Source: Parapedobacter composti
GTDB taxonomy: Bacteria > Bacteroidota > Bacteroidia > Sphingobacteriales > Sphingobacteriaceae
Assembly: GCF_900112315.1 (NCBI RefSeq)
Contig: NZ_FOLL01000009.1
Coordinates: 1 to 64,000, forward strand
Reading direction: 5' to 3'
DNA length: 64,000 nucleotides
Under the pieces are notes generated by a model. That model saw only the letters and a program-made list of their open reading frames with translations, had not been told where the DNA came from and made no database searches. Positions 44,478 through 52,242 of the stretch are shown in pieces (positions within the stretch are counted from its first letter, which is position 1; each line of letters begins with the position of its first letter). A program made the translations under genes and the position numbers.

Positions 44478-44486
44478 TACATAGTA
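44468..44486. promoter_or_regulatory. PadR operator candidate
   Basis: TACTATG (44468-44474) and CATAGTA (44480-44486) are perfect 7-base arms with the 5-base spacer CAATA. It covers the -33 box of the padR promoter. PadR-family operators commonly have ATACT/AGTAT-type or ATGT/ACAT-type arms, which is the pattern seen here. Binding is inferred. Confidence 0.6.
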
Positions 44487-44489
44487 TTA

Positions 44490-44789
44490 TATTTTTGTAA
44501 AAAGCCATAGCACACTCCTGTCTGGGCGTCTAGCTGCTGCTAAACTCCTTTGTACCAGTCCGTTCCCATATAGCATGACGATAGCAGCCGTATACTCATA
44601 GGTTCCGTTCATTACGGTGTCCTGCCTAAGGTTTTAAAGAACAGGTAAGGAAAGTAAAAGTATAAATACAATAAATATTAAACCGGCGAAAAGCCTTTGT
44701 AGGTCGAGTACTTTACTCATTAGTATAAGCATAATATACTTCAAAAGGGTTAACTTTGACAACTGTGTCAATAGTGACGTTTATTTCTA
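44490..44789. promoter_or_regulatory. Intergenic region with weak plus-strand promoter
   Basis: The gap has no supported gene. TAACTTTG at 44751-44758 is a perfect TAnnTTTG and would start transcription near 44764, 26 bases before the ATG at 44790; no TTTG is found 19-21 bases upstream. No hairpin terminator or repeat was noticed in the rest. Confidence 0.4.
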
Positions 44790-45585
44790 ATGGAAAATCA
44801 TTATAAAAGGCTGACCTTCCTTATATTTTCGCTTTTAACATTTGGTCTTCGGGATGTATGTGCGCAATTGTCCCTCCAAGTGGATGAATCACGGAATTTT
44901 GTATATTTCTATTCGGATTCAGTCTTGTATGCCAACCGGGTCCGGATGCGGACGGACATGCTGAACCAACTTGTGCTAAAGGCAGATTCAAGACGGATTC
45001 CATTGCGCCAAGTGAAGTTTCTTAATACAGACGAAGGCTTTTTTGCAACAACGCGACGCCTACCAGGATTAGCCAAAGAACAACTGTCGGAACGGGTAGT
45101 GGAAGGACGGATTAATATTTTTCAAGAACGGCCGGACCAATTATTGGGACCATCGGAGACAGTATAGGTACGGTGAGCGTTATCGGAGTACCAACACCAG
45201 TATTAATATGCGCATGTACTTTAATAAAGGATATGATGACCTCAAAAAAGTGAATTACGCTAACCTCAAGCTCGCCATGGCAGATAATGCGGAAAGCATC
45301 AATCTATTGAAAGATTACCACAAGAGGAAGTCAAAAAGCAAAGCGTTATACATCAGTGCCGGGGCAAGCATCGGCGCAGCATTGGTATCATTTTTAATAA
45401 CAGCTAACCGAAACCACGCAGATTTCGACTTACAGCACGGATTTTCGCGCGAACCTGCAATGCCCAGGTTCACCGCCAGCTACATTTTACTGGGCGCCGG
45501 TACCGGCTTGGCTATCGGCGGCTATTTGGTTCAATTCACCGGCTTAAGGAGGCTCGAGGCTGCGATAGACCATTATAATCGATGA
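44790..45585 (+). pseudogene. Frameshifted hypothetical secreted protein
   Basis: Two open frames look like halves of one gene. The first (44790-45167) starts with a signal peptide (MENHYKRLTFLIFSLLTFG, cleavage near VCAQ) and ends ...NIFQERPDQLLGPSETV. The second frame (+1) is open upstream of its ATG at 45208 and reads RRQYRYGERYRSTNTSIN before MRMYFNKGYDDLKKVNY, which looks like genuine protein rather than leader. The break lies between about 45118 and 45160, near a run of five T (45118-45122). C-terminal part has two hydrophobic helices (ALYISAGASIGAALVSFLI and YILLGAGTGLAIGGYLV). It resembles small Bacteroidota exported proteins of unknown function. Sequencing error, recent mutation or a true pair of genes are all possible. 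Confidence 0.6.
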
Positions 45586-45697
45586 AAAGCCGCAAGTGAT
45601 CACTTGAACTGGGCAGGATACGCGCGTGCAATCGGCCCAGCTTACGGGAATTTGACGAAAACCTGGAAGAAGGGGGATCCGAAAAAAATATATTTTT

Positions 45698-45728
45698 TTT
45701 GCTAAGTGTGATAAATACACTATCTTTG
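45698..45728 (+). promoter_or_regulatory. Perfect promoter of the candidate small RNA
   Basis: TTTG (45698-45701), exactly 19 bases, TATCTTTG (45721-45728). Full consensus match; transcription is predicted from about 45734. An intrinsic terminator ends only about 70 bases downstream. Confidence 0.75.
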
Positions 45729-45733
45729 TAGCA

Positions 45734-45802
45734 TCATAATTTAGGTTTATAATTGGTTAGTAAAGGTTTCCATTCTCCCCGTTTGGAAACCTTTCTTTTT
45801 TT
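45734..45802 (+). ncRNA. Candidate small RNA of about 69 nt
   Basis: A transcription unit made only of a perfect promoter (45698-45728) and a textbook terminator (45762-45802). The unpaired 5' part (about 28 nt, AU-rich) is followed by the terminator stem whose 11-base loop reads TTCTCCCCGTT. A C-rich UCUCCCC loop is the kind of element other small RNAs use to pair with G-rich ribosome-binding sites, although Bacteroidota rely little on such sites. No start codon with a credible frame fits inside it. It lies on the opposite strand to gldH, about 170 bases from its stop. No known family is recognised. Confidence 0.6.
45762..45802 (+). terminator. Intrinsic terminator of the candidate small RNA
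   Basis: AAAGGTTTCCA (45762-45772) pairs perfectly with TGGAAACCTTT (45784-45794) around an 11-base loop; C and then seven T follow (45796-45802). It is the clearest Rho-independent terminator in the window. Confidence 0.85.
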
Positions 45803-45849
45803 CACGGCAGCTATACAGCATTGCTGGCAGTGTTCGTTGCTAGAGCACC

Positions 45850-45882
45850 AAAAAGAAACCCGTTACCTCAAAGATAACGGGA
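45850..45882 (-). terminator. Terminator of the map-holB-ricT-gldH operon
   Basis: CCCGTTA (45859-45865) and TAACGGG (45875-45881) form a 7-pair stem with a 9-base loop. Read on the minus strand it is followed by TTTCTTTTT, so it terminates transcription coming from gldH, whose stop is about 90 bases away. Confidence 0.6.
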
Positions 45883-45970
45883 ATCCGCCCCAAAGGGTTA
45901 GGGGCTATCAACTTAAATCTGATAAAAGATACATCTTCATTTTGGCATGTGAGGAATTTCCTGGATGCGG

Positions 45971-46435
45971 TTATTCCGTTGGTTCAATCCGCATACCCAC
46001 ATGGGTAACCTCACGCAACGGATTCTCGCGCATGTGTTGTTCTAAGGTAAAAACATAAGTTCCCGTATCCGGGAATCGCACGCCTTCTTTAATGAGCACT
46101 TGATGAGTATAAACGCTCCCCCCACCTTTTCCCAGCCACCGGCCATCGGATAGTGCAAGAGGCAGTTCTATGCGTTCAGTAGTATCCCGGCCATCGGGCA
46201 ACGTTTGATGCAGCAGCACGTAAACGTTGGCATACTTGTAATCCGGGGTATGCCTGAAATTCAAGTATATGTGATAGGGCTGGACGGTATCGGTAATCCG
46301 GGCTACGATTTCCGGCTTTTCGTGATAATCCCAGGCATTGCCGGGTATTGCCAGATATTGATCAAGCAATGCCGAGTCCGTACAGGATACGGTCAAAAAA
46401 ATCGCTCCTAAAAATGCTGCACTGAACCGATACAT
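45971..46435 (-). CDS. gldH: Gliding motility lipoprotein GldH
   Basis: A 154-residue lipoprotein (lipobox TVSC, Cys18). The order WDYHEKPEIVARITDT, YKYANVYVLLHQTLPDG, LADG-type LALSDGRWLGKGGG and YVFTLEQHMRENPLREVTHVG is that of GldH, a component needed for Bacteroidota gliding in flavobacteria. Many non-gliding Sphingobacteriaceae also keep it, so motility cannot be concluded. The linkage holB-ricT-gldH, with gaps of a few bases, is conserved in the phylum and supports the name. Confidence 0.88.
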   Translation of the reverse strand: MYRFSAAFLGAIFLTVSCTDSALLDQYLAIPGNAWDYHEKPEIVARITDTVQPYHIYLNFRHTPDYKYANVYVLLHQTLPDGRDTTERIELPLALSDGRWLGKGGGSVYTHQVLIKEGVRFPDTGTYVFTLEQHMRENPLREVTHVGMRIEPTE

Positions 46436-46438
46436 CTG

Positions 46439-47794
46439 TTAACCGTCCTGTGGTTTAGTTTGCTGCTGCCCGCCCGCTTTTCCCTTTCTTTGCCGGCCAG
46501 GTGAGCGCTTTCTGGCTTTAGCCGGCTTTCCGTTGCCCGTACCGGGTGCTTCGGCACCTTGCTTTGGTGCAGCCTGCTTTTGCCCGCTGACTTTGGCCTC
46601 TCTGCCCGAAGCCTCCGGCGCGGCTGCCTCTTTCGTTTCTTTTTTGCCCCCCCCTTTTCGTTTGCTCTTATTTGAGCGCTTTTTTTTCTTATTCCGTTCG
46701 TCCAATCGGGTCAAGCTGTCCTGCCCCACCACATTCTCATAATCATAACTAACAGGTTTTTCCTCCACAGTCTCGATCACCACCGCCCCGATATCGTCGG
46801 GCCGTACACCTTCTTTATTTAATTGGTGAATTTCCTTAACCCGATCAGTGGTAAGCGGAATCCAGTTTTCTTCACCGGGATAACTAAACCACATCAACTT
46901 TTTGAAAATATCGGTTTTCTGCAGGAATGCGGTTCCTTTCTGGGTTTCAATGCGTTCTATGTTATTCGGGATGTCTTTTAGCGCATCCATATAACTATCC
47001 AGCTCATAATTTAAACAACACTTGAGCTTTCCGCATTGTCCGGCAAGCTTCAAGGTGTTCAGCGAAAGGTTCTGGTATCGTGCTGCGGACGTAGATACGG
47101 TCTTGAAATCAGTGAGCCATGTAGAGCAGCACAGTTCCCTGCCGCAGGATCCGATACCACCAAGCCTGCTTGCTTCCTGCCGCATACCAATCTGCCGCAT
47201 TTCTATCCGCACGCGGAACGCCTCCGCCATCCGCTTGATAAGCTCCCGGAAATCGACGCGGCCGTCGGCCGTGTAATAAAACGTAGCCTTTGATTTATCG
47301 CCCTGGAAATCTACATCGCTAATCTTCATAGACAGCCCCAAATCAAGGGCCATCTTTCTGGCTTTATGCATGGTTTCCCACTCCAGATCTTTAGCAGCCT
47401 GCCACTTTTTAATATCGGCATCGGTCACTTTCCGGTAAACCTTTTTGGACACCGCAGATGGATCTACATTGTTCTTTTTCAGTTGCAGCCTGACCAGCTC
47501 GCCTGTCATTGAAACATGTCCAATGTCATATCCCCCCGTATTAGGCTCTACAGCCACCATCTCACCCATTTCAAGGTACAGGTTATCCGGATTGACATAA
47601 AAATCCTTCCTTGAACCTTTGAATCTTACCTCTACGATGTTAAAGGGTTTATAGTTTGTTGGCATGTCCATATCGGCCAGCCAATCATATACATCCAATT
47701 TATTGCATCCGCTCGTCATGCAAGCACCATTGTTTTGGCAGCCTGCAGGTGTCGTTCCACACCCTCCGCCGGATGAGCAATTGCTACACCCCAT
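46439..47794 (-). CDS. ricT: PSP1-domain protein, RicT/YaaT family
   Basis: A 451-residue cytoplasmic protein. A Cys-rich N-terminus (GCSNCSSGGGCGTTPAGC) precedes the PSP1 domain (about 55-290), which contains GSCGRELCCSTWLTDFKTVS and GQCGKLKCCLNYE, the conserved Cys pairs of the family. In Bacillus RicT (YaaT) forms a complex carrying iron-sulfur clusters that assists RNase Y function. The last 90 residues are a low-complexity basic tail rich in Lys, Gly, Ala and Gln, not found in the Bacillus protein. It overlaps holB by 11 bases and is followed by gldH after 3 bases. Confidence 0.92.
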   Translation of the reverse strand: MGCSNCSSGGGCGTTPAGCQNNGACMTSGCNKLDVYDWLADMDMPTNYKPFNIVEVRFKGSRKDFYVNPDNLYLEMGEMVAVEPNTGGYDIGHVSMTGELVRLQLKKNNVDPSAVSKKVYRKVTDADIKKWQAAKDLEWETMHKARKMALDLGLSMKISDVDFQGDKSKATFYYTADGRVDFRELIKRMAEAFRVRIEMRQIGMRQEASRLGGIGSCGRELCCSTWLTDFKTVSTSAARYQNLSLNTLKLAGQCGKLKCCLNYELDSYMDALKDIPNNIERIETQKGTAFLQKTDIFKKLMWFSYPGEENWIPLTTDRVKEIHQLNKEGVRPDDIGAVVIETVEEKPVSYDYENVVGQDSLTRLDERNKKKKRSNKSKRKGGGKKETKEAAAPEASGREAKVSGQKQAAPKQGAEAPGTGNGKPAKARKRSPGRQRKGKAGGQQQTKPQDG

Positions 47795-48947
47795 AGTTGT
47801 CTATATATATTGAGTCCGCCCTGCGACGGAACGTGTGATATTTATATATTAAAACCAATTGCAAAGATAAATCTAAAAATAATATTTTCGGGTTGGCATT
47901 ACGCTCAATGTGATAATGAGCTTCTTCGAACAGCCGGATGGCTTCTTCAATCTGTTCTAAGCGGTAATGTTTACTGAATTTCTGAGCAAAGTCCAGCTCT
48001 GTCTCCGGTAAATGAACCAGTTGCGACATCCCTGCCTTCAGCAGCACGGCCTGCCGCATGGTATTGACCGCATAAAGCAAAAAGCTCTTTTGATTTTCGC
48101 GGCCTAACTTGGCGAGCTCTTCATCACAGGTTTTGACGAGCTGTGAACCTGCATCCGTCACACAATACCGTAGCCAACGAATCAGAAGATCAAAATGGCC
48201 TTTACCGCCTTCGCCCAATACATCAATGGCCCGTTGAATATTCCCGTCACTGATAAAGGCTATCTCTTCAGCCTGTTGTCCGTCCAGTTGATAGGCATCT
48301 ATCAAATATTTGGCAACGCTCGTATCATCAAGCCGGTTAATCTTAACCAGCTGCGTACGCGATATAATGGTATTCAGTATTTTATCCTGATTTTCAGCCA
48401 CCAGGAGGAATAATGTTTTTGCCGGCGGCTCTTCTATCAGCTTCAGCAAAGCGTTGCCCTGAGACTCTAGGTATTCCGGAAGCCACATAATCAGCACCTT
48501 ATATTCCGCTTCGAAAGCTTTGAGACTGAGCTTTTTTATAATATGATGAGCCTCGGCGATGTTAATGTTGGCCTGCTTATTTTCTGCCTCTAGCTGGTTA
48601 CGCCAATAATCAAGGCTCAAATAAGGATTGCTCAGAAAGGCTCTTCGCCATTCCTCTGCATATGTAGTAGCCGTGTCTTCTTTATGCTTAGCAAAAAACG
48701 GATAAGAGAAATGTAAATCTGGATGGATTAACTTGCCGTATTTCCGGCAAGAAATACACGTTCCGCAACTATCGTGCGCCTGCCTGTCTTCACAATTGAT
48801 GTATTGAGCATAAGCAACCGCAAGGGCCAAGCTGCCGCTACCTTCCGGGCCCAGAAAAAGCTGGGCATGGCTTACCCGGTTTTCTTTTACCGTATTGATG
48901 AGGTGCCGCTTTACACTATCCTGTCCGATAATTTCTTGAAACAGCAT
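47784..48947 (-). CDS. holB: DNA polymerase III delta-prime subunit
   Basis: A 387-residue clamp-loader subunit. The N-terminal AAA-like domain begins LFQEIIGQDSVKRHLI; the P-loop GPEGSGSLAL lacks the Lys of active ATPases, as expected for a delta-prime stator; the zinc-binding cluster CEDRQAHDSCGTCISC follows near 52-67. The C-terminal collar helices occupy the last 120 residues. It overlaps the start of ricT by 11 bases and is 19 bases from map. Confidence 0.9.
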   Translation of the reverse strand: MLFQEIIGQDSVKRHLINTVKENRVSHAQLFLGPEGSGSLALAVAYAQYINCEDRQAHDSCGTCISCRKYGKLIHPDLHFSYPFFAKHKEDTATTYAEEWRRAFLSNPYLSLDYWRNQLEAENKQANINIAEAHHIIKKLSLKAFEAEYKVLIMWLPEYLESQGNALLKLIEEPPAKTLFLLVAENQDKILNTIISRTQLVKINRLDDTSVAKYLIDAYQLDGQQAEEIAFISDGNIQRAIDVLGEGGKGHFDLLIRWLRYCVTDAGSQLVKTCDEELAKLGRENQKSFLLYAVNTMRQAVLLKAGMSQLVHLPETELDFAQKFSKHYRLEQIEEAIRLFEEAHYHIERNANPKILFLDLSLQLVLIYKYHTFRRRADSIYIDNYGV

Positions 48948-48966
48948 AATTCGCTATCGTTTACTT

Positions 48967-49731
48967 TTACTCCCAAATGCCGTTACGGGCGGTTAAGATA
49001 ATGGGCTCTCCGTCTGTTACCACTATAGTATGTTCATGTTGCGCTACAAACCCACCACGATTACCCACCAATGTCCACCCGTCTTTTTGTGTATATGCGA
49101 GGGTAGAATGCGTAGATATAAACGTTTCTATTGCCACTACCGTATGCTTTTTAAACCGGGCCCGGTTAAAGCGGTCATAGTAATTTGCTACTTCATGCGG
49201 TTCCTCGTGCAAACTACGGCCCACCCCATGCCCTGCAAGATTTTTGATGACAGTGTAACCTGATTTCCTCGCTAGACCTTCAATAAGCCTCCCGATATCA
49301 GCGATACGAACTCCACCGCGGATTTGACCGATGGCTTTCTTCAGGATGCTTTTAGACGCGTTCACCAACGGTTGATGGCGGTACAGATCCTGTCCTACGA
49401 CAAAAGAACAGCCGTTATCCGCCCAATATCCGTCCAGTTCAGCAGACACATCAACATTCACCAGATCACCTTCCTGAATGACCCGATTAACCGCCGGTAT
49501 ACCATGCGCTATTTCTCCGTTCAAACTGATACAGGTACAACCTGGAAAACCGTAGGTAAGCGCCGGCGCAGGCTTAGCACCCTGCTTTTCAAGAAGTTGC
49601 TTGCCGAAATCATCCAATTGCTTGGTGGTTATGCCCGGCTTGGCATACTCCTGCATGGATTTCAACGTTGTAGCCACCGCTTCGCTGGCTTTCCTGATTC
49701 CTATCCAATCAGATTCACTGCTAATAGACAT
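48967..49731 (-). CDS. map: Methionine aminopeptidase, type I
   Basis: A 254-residue cytoplasmic enzyme that removes the N-terminal methionine. The metal ligands appear in the usual order: VDVSAELDGYWADNG (two Asp), GHGVGRSLHEEPHE (His), AIETF (Glu) and AQHEHTIV (Glu). The ATG at 49731 (MSISSESDWIG) is used; the upstream in-frame ATG at 49767 adds 12 residues not typical of the family. It heads the map-holB-ricT-gldH operon. Bacteroidota often have more than one map gene, so this may be an additional copy. Confidence 0.93.
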   Translation of the reverse strand: MSISSESDWIGIRKASEAVATTLKSMQEYAKPGITTKQLDDFGKQLLEKQGAKPAPALTYGFPGCTCISLNGEIAHGIPAVNRVIQEGDLVNVDVSAELDGYWADNGCSFVVGQDLYRHQPLVNASKSILKKAIGQIRGGVRIADIGRLIEGLARKSGYTVIKNLAGHGVGRSLHEEPHEVANYYDRFNRARFKKHTVVAIETFISTHSTLAYTQKDGWTLVGNRGGFVAQHEHTIVVTDGEPIILTARNGIWE

Positions 49732-49787
49732 ATCTGCATTCCATCGCTTATTCCAGCTTATGGACAATTTTCCATAAGCAAACTTTC

Positions 49788-49795
49788 CAAATGTA
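49788..49795 (-). promoter_or_regulatory. -7 box of the map operon with overlapping inverted repeat
   Basis: TACATTTG (49795-49788, minus strand) is a perfect TAnnTTTG. The spacer region upstream contains ATATCT-TGG-AGATAT (49799-49813), a perfect 6-base inverted repeat, which could be a repressor site. The -33 box (TTCC) is weak. Confidence 0.45.
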
Positions 49796-49914
49796 CGAAT
49801 ATCTTGGAGATATCGGAATTAATCCATTCAACCGCTACATTACGGCGGCCAACGCCGCAAAAAGGGATCACTTATTGCAGAAGAAAAGGTGGGCAGAAGT
49901 AGTTCACAGATACT

Positions 49915-51612
49915 ATGGAAAAACGTAACGCACCCCAACACGAACACAGACTGGCTACGGCACTATCCGGTGTGAAAAAACTGCAAGAGATTAGCACCCG
50001 CTTAGTAACGGAGAACAACATAAATCAATTATACAACGATATTCTTGATGCTGCCGTTAATCTCATGGAGGCTGATATGGGCAGCATACAGCTTTTCGTT
50101 CCGGAAAGCGATGAACTGGTACTTCTTGCCCATAAGGGATTAGACGGCCGGACGGTCGAATGTTGGCAAACAGTAAAGGTGCCCGCATGCACTGCCTTTG
50201 AAACGGTGCCAACCATGAAGCGTCGGGTGTTTATAGCCGATATTGAACATTGCGAGTCCGTTACTGAAGACGATCGGGAGCCCTTCCGTTGGTCAGCCAT
50301 CCGCTCCATACAGACAACTCCGCTGGTATCACGGGACGGTAAAGTCGCAGGAGTGCTTTCTACCTACTGGAACTGCATTCATCAACCAACGGAGTATAAC
50401 CTATGGTTGATAGATATCCTGGCTCGTCAGGCAGCAGACCTCATTGAAAGGAGCAAAGCCGAAAAGACACTTCGCGAGTCGGAAGAACGGTTACGTTCAG
50501 CGGTTCTTGCCGCGGAACTCGGCACCTTCATCTGGGACCTAGAAAAAGACGAGATAAAGCCCGACGAACAGATGCTAAACCTGCTCGAAGCACCTGCAGC
50601 TACAGCCGACTTAGCCGTACTTTTCCGATCAATCCTTCATCCTGACGATGCTAACCGGTATGAGAGCGCGGTTGAAAAAGCCAGAGCACCCGGAGGCCCG
50701 GGATTAATACAGGAAGATATCCGTATAGTTCTACCCAGGGGCGGTCAACGCTGGCTTGCGTTCTACGCCCGTATGTACTCTTTAACAGCCGGCACAACTG
50801 AATACATGGCCGGCTGTGTCATGGACATCACGCACAAGAAAACGCTTGAACAACATAAAAGTGAATTTATCGCAATAGCCGGCCATGAGTTGAAAACACC
50901 CGTTACAGGTATCAAGGCCTATGCCCAACTATTGACGGATCGGTTTTATGAAAACTCGGAAGAAACCAATTTCCTCATTATCAAGAAACTGGGAAAACTC
51001 ACTAACCGCCTTACCAAACTGCTGAACAAGCTATTGGATTCGACCAAAGTCATGGACGGCCCCTTAGAACTGAATCTTGAAAAGGCGGATCTGAATCTGT
51101 TGATCGGAGAATGCGTCGATGACCTGCAGTCACTTACACGGATTCACCGCATTATATTCCATTCGGCAGACCGGCAGACGGTACTGGTAGACAGAGAAAG
51201 GATCACACAGGTGTTGACAAACCTGATTTTAAACGCAATAAAGTACTCGCCGGACGGTGGTGATATCCACGTTACATCAGAAACCACCAACGATGGGCAA
51301 ATCAAAGTCAGCATTAAGGATTTAGGCATCGGAATTGCCGATGGGCTGAAAGGCCGGATATTCGATCGCTTTTTCAGGACAGATGACAGTGACATGCAAC
51401 GGCTTCTTGGAATGGGGTTGGGGCTTTATATCTGCGACGCCATTATCCAGCAACACGGCGGCAAGATAGGCGTAAAAAGCAATGGGCAAAAAGGCACGAC
51501 TTTTTACTTCTTATTGCCACATCCCGAGACAGCAGTGGTCACCATGTCCAAATCACCGGACATCAAGCATACGCTCCGCCAAAGCGACAACGAGCATAAC
51601 CAGACGGCCTGA
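49915..51612 (+). CDS. GAF-PAS sensor histidine kinase
   Basis: A 565-residue soluble kinase: GAF domain (about 20-180), PAS domain (about 190-305), HisKA with H324 in IAGHELKTPVTG, and an ATPase domain with NLILNAIKYSPDGG, DLGIGI and GLGLYICDAI. It has no membrane segment and no receiver; the partner regulator is not adjacent. The HisKA and ATPase parts resemble those of the kinase at 5095-6213 (both have FIGMVSHEVKTP/FIAIAGHELKTP-type boxes). The signal is unknown; the GAF and PAS domains suggest an intracellular small molecule or redox input. Its upstream 147 bases show no clear promoter. Confidence 0.9.
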   Translation: MEKRNAPQHEHRLATALSGVKKLQEISTRLVTENNINQLYNDILDAAVNLMEADMGSIQLFVPESDELVLLAHKGLDGRTVECWQTVKVPACTAFETVPTMKRRVFIADIEHCESVTEDDREPFRWSAIRSIQTTPLVSRDGKVAGVLSTYWNCIHQPTEYNLWLIDILARQAADLIERSKAEKTLRESEERLRSAVLAAELGTFIWDLEKDEIKPDEQMLNLLEAPAATADLAVLFRSILHPDDANRYESAVEKARAPGGPGLIQEDIRIVLPRGGQRWLAFYARMYSLTAGTTEYMAGCVMDITHKKTLEQHKSEFIAIAGHELKTPVTGIKAYAQLLTDRFYENSEETNFLIIKKLGKLTNRLTKLLNKLLDSTKVMDGPLELNLEKADLNLLIGECVDDLQSLTRIHRIIFHSADRQTVLVDRERITQVLTNLILNAIKYSPDGGDIHVTSETTNDGQIKVSIKDLGIGIADGLKGRIFDRFFRTDDSDMQRLLGMGLGLYICDAIIQQHGGKIGVKSNGQKGTTFYFLLPHPETAVVTMSKSPDIKHTLRQSDNEHNQTA

Positions 51613-51823
51613 TCCGTCAGAAGCGTTTTTATTACCTGTACTCCGGATAGGTTGGATTATTCCTACGGCTGACATACTATCCATGTCTAAACGTTTATAA
51701 ACGGATATACTCGTTTATCATCCGGCTGATACAATGCTGTTTACCCATTTTCGCCCTTGCCGATGGCCGAGGGAAGCCGCGGTATTCATTTGTTGTATTA
51801 TTGTCTTAATTTATTTACGTACC

Positions 51824-52168
51824 ATGAACAGATTAAAGAACAGCGTGCGCTTAACAGGATTCTTAGGAAGCAATCCGGAAACAAAAGTATTGGATAATAA
51901 CAGAAGCCTTGCCCGTGTATCCATAGCAACTAATGAACGGTATCGGAATGCCCACGGCGATTGGGTTACAGACACCCAGTGGCACAACTTGGTTTTCTGG
52001 GGCAGCCAAGCCGTTTTCGCACAAAAAAGCCTGACCAAAGGCTCCGAAATATGCGTCGAAGGCAAATTGGTAAACCGGCAATATGTGGATAAGGACGGTG
52101 TAACCCGTTACGTCACGGAGATCAATGTCAATGAAGTGTTGCAACTGAACCGCAAACCCGAAAAATGA
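51824..52168 (+). CDS. ssb: Single-stranded DNA-binding protein, short form
   Basis: A 114-residue OB-fold protein: MNRLKNSVRLTGFLGSNPE, WHNLVFWGSQAVFAQKSLTKGSEICVEGKL and RYVTEINVNEVLQL match SSB. It ends directly after the OB fold (NRKPEK) and has no acidic C-terminal tail of the DDDIPF type that recruits repair proteins in the normal SSB. It may therefore be a second, specialised SSB. The ATG at 51824 begins the conserved sequence; the frame is open 90 bases further upstream without homology. A perfect 12-base palindrome CGTTTATAAACG lies at 51692-51703 in the gap before it. Confidence 0.9.
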   Translation: MNRLKNSVRLTGFLGSNPETKVLDNNRSLARVSIATNERYRNAHGDWVTDTQWHNLVFWGSQAVFAQKSLTKGSEICVEGKLVNRQYVDKDGVTRYVTEINVNEVLQLNRKPEK

Positions 52169-52190
52169 TGCGATGGTGGTGCCATAACAT

Positions 52191-52221
52191 TTTCATGGCA
52201 CCGCCATTTTCCTTAGCTTTG
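52191..52221 (+). promoter_or_regulatory. gcvT-comB promoter
   Basis: TTTC (52191-52194), exactly 19 bases, TAGCTTTG (52214-52221): perfect -7 box and a one-base change in -33. Start near 52227; leader of about 16 bases to the ATG at 52243. It rules out the in-frame ATG at 52165. Confidence 0.65.
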
Positions 52222-52242
52222 CCCAACCAAAGAATTGCACTT

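Noticed and set aside
45118-45122. Programmed ribosomal frameshift at the five-T run
   Set aside because: No slippery heptamer with downstream structure was seen; a simple mutation or sequencing error is more likely.
45753-46058. Plus-strand open frame of 101 codons over the small-RNA terminator and the gldH end
   Set aside because: It crosses a strong terminator, is antisense to gldH, and has no protein-like composition.
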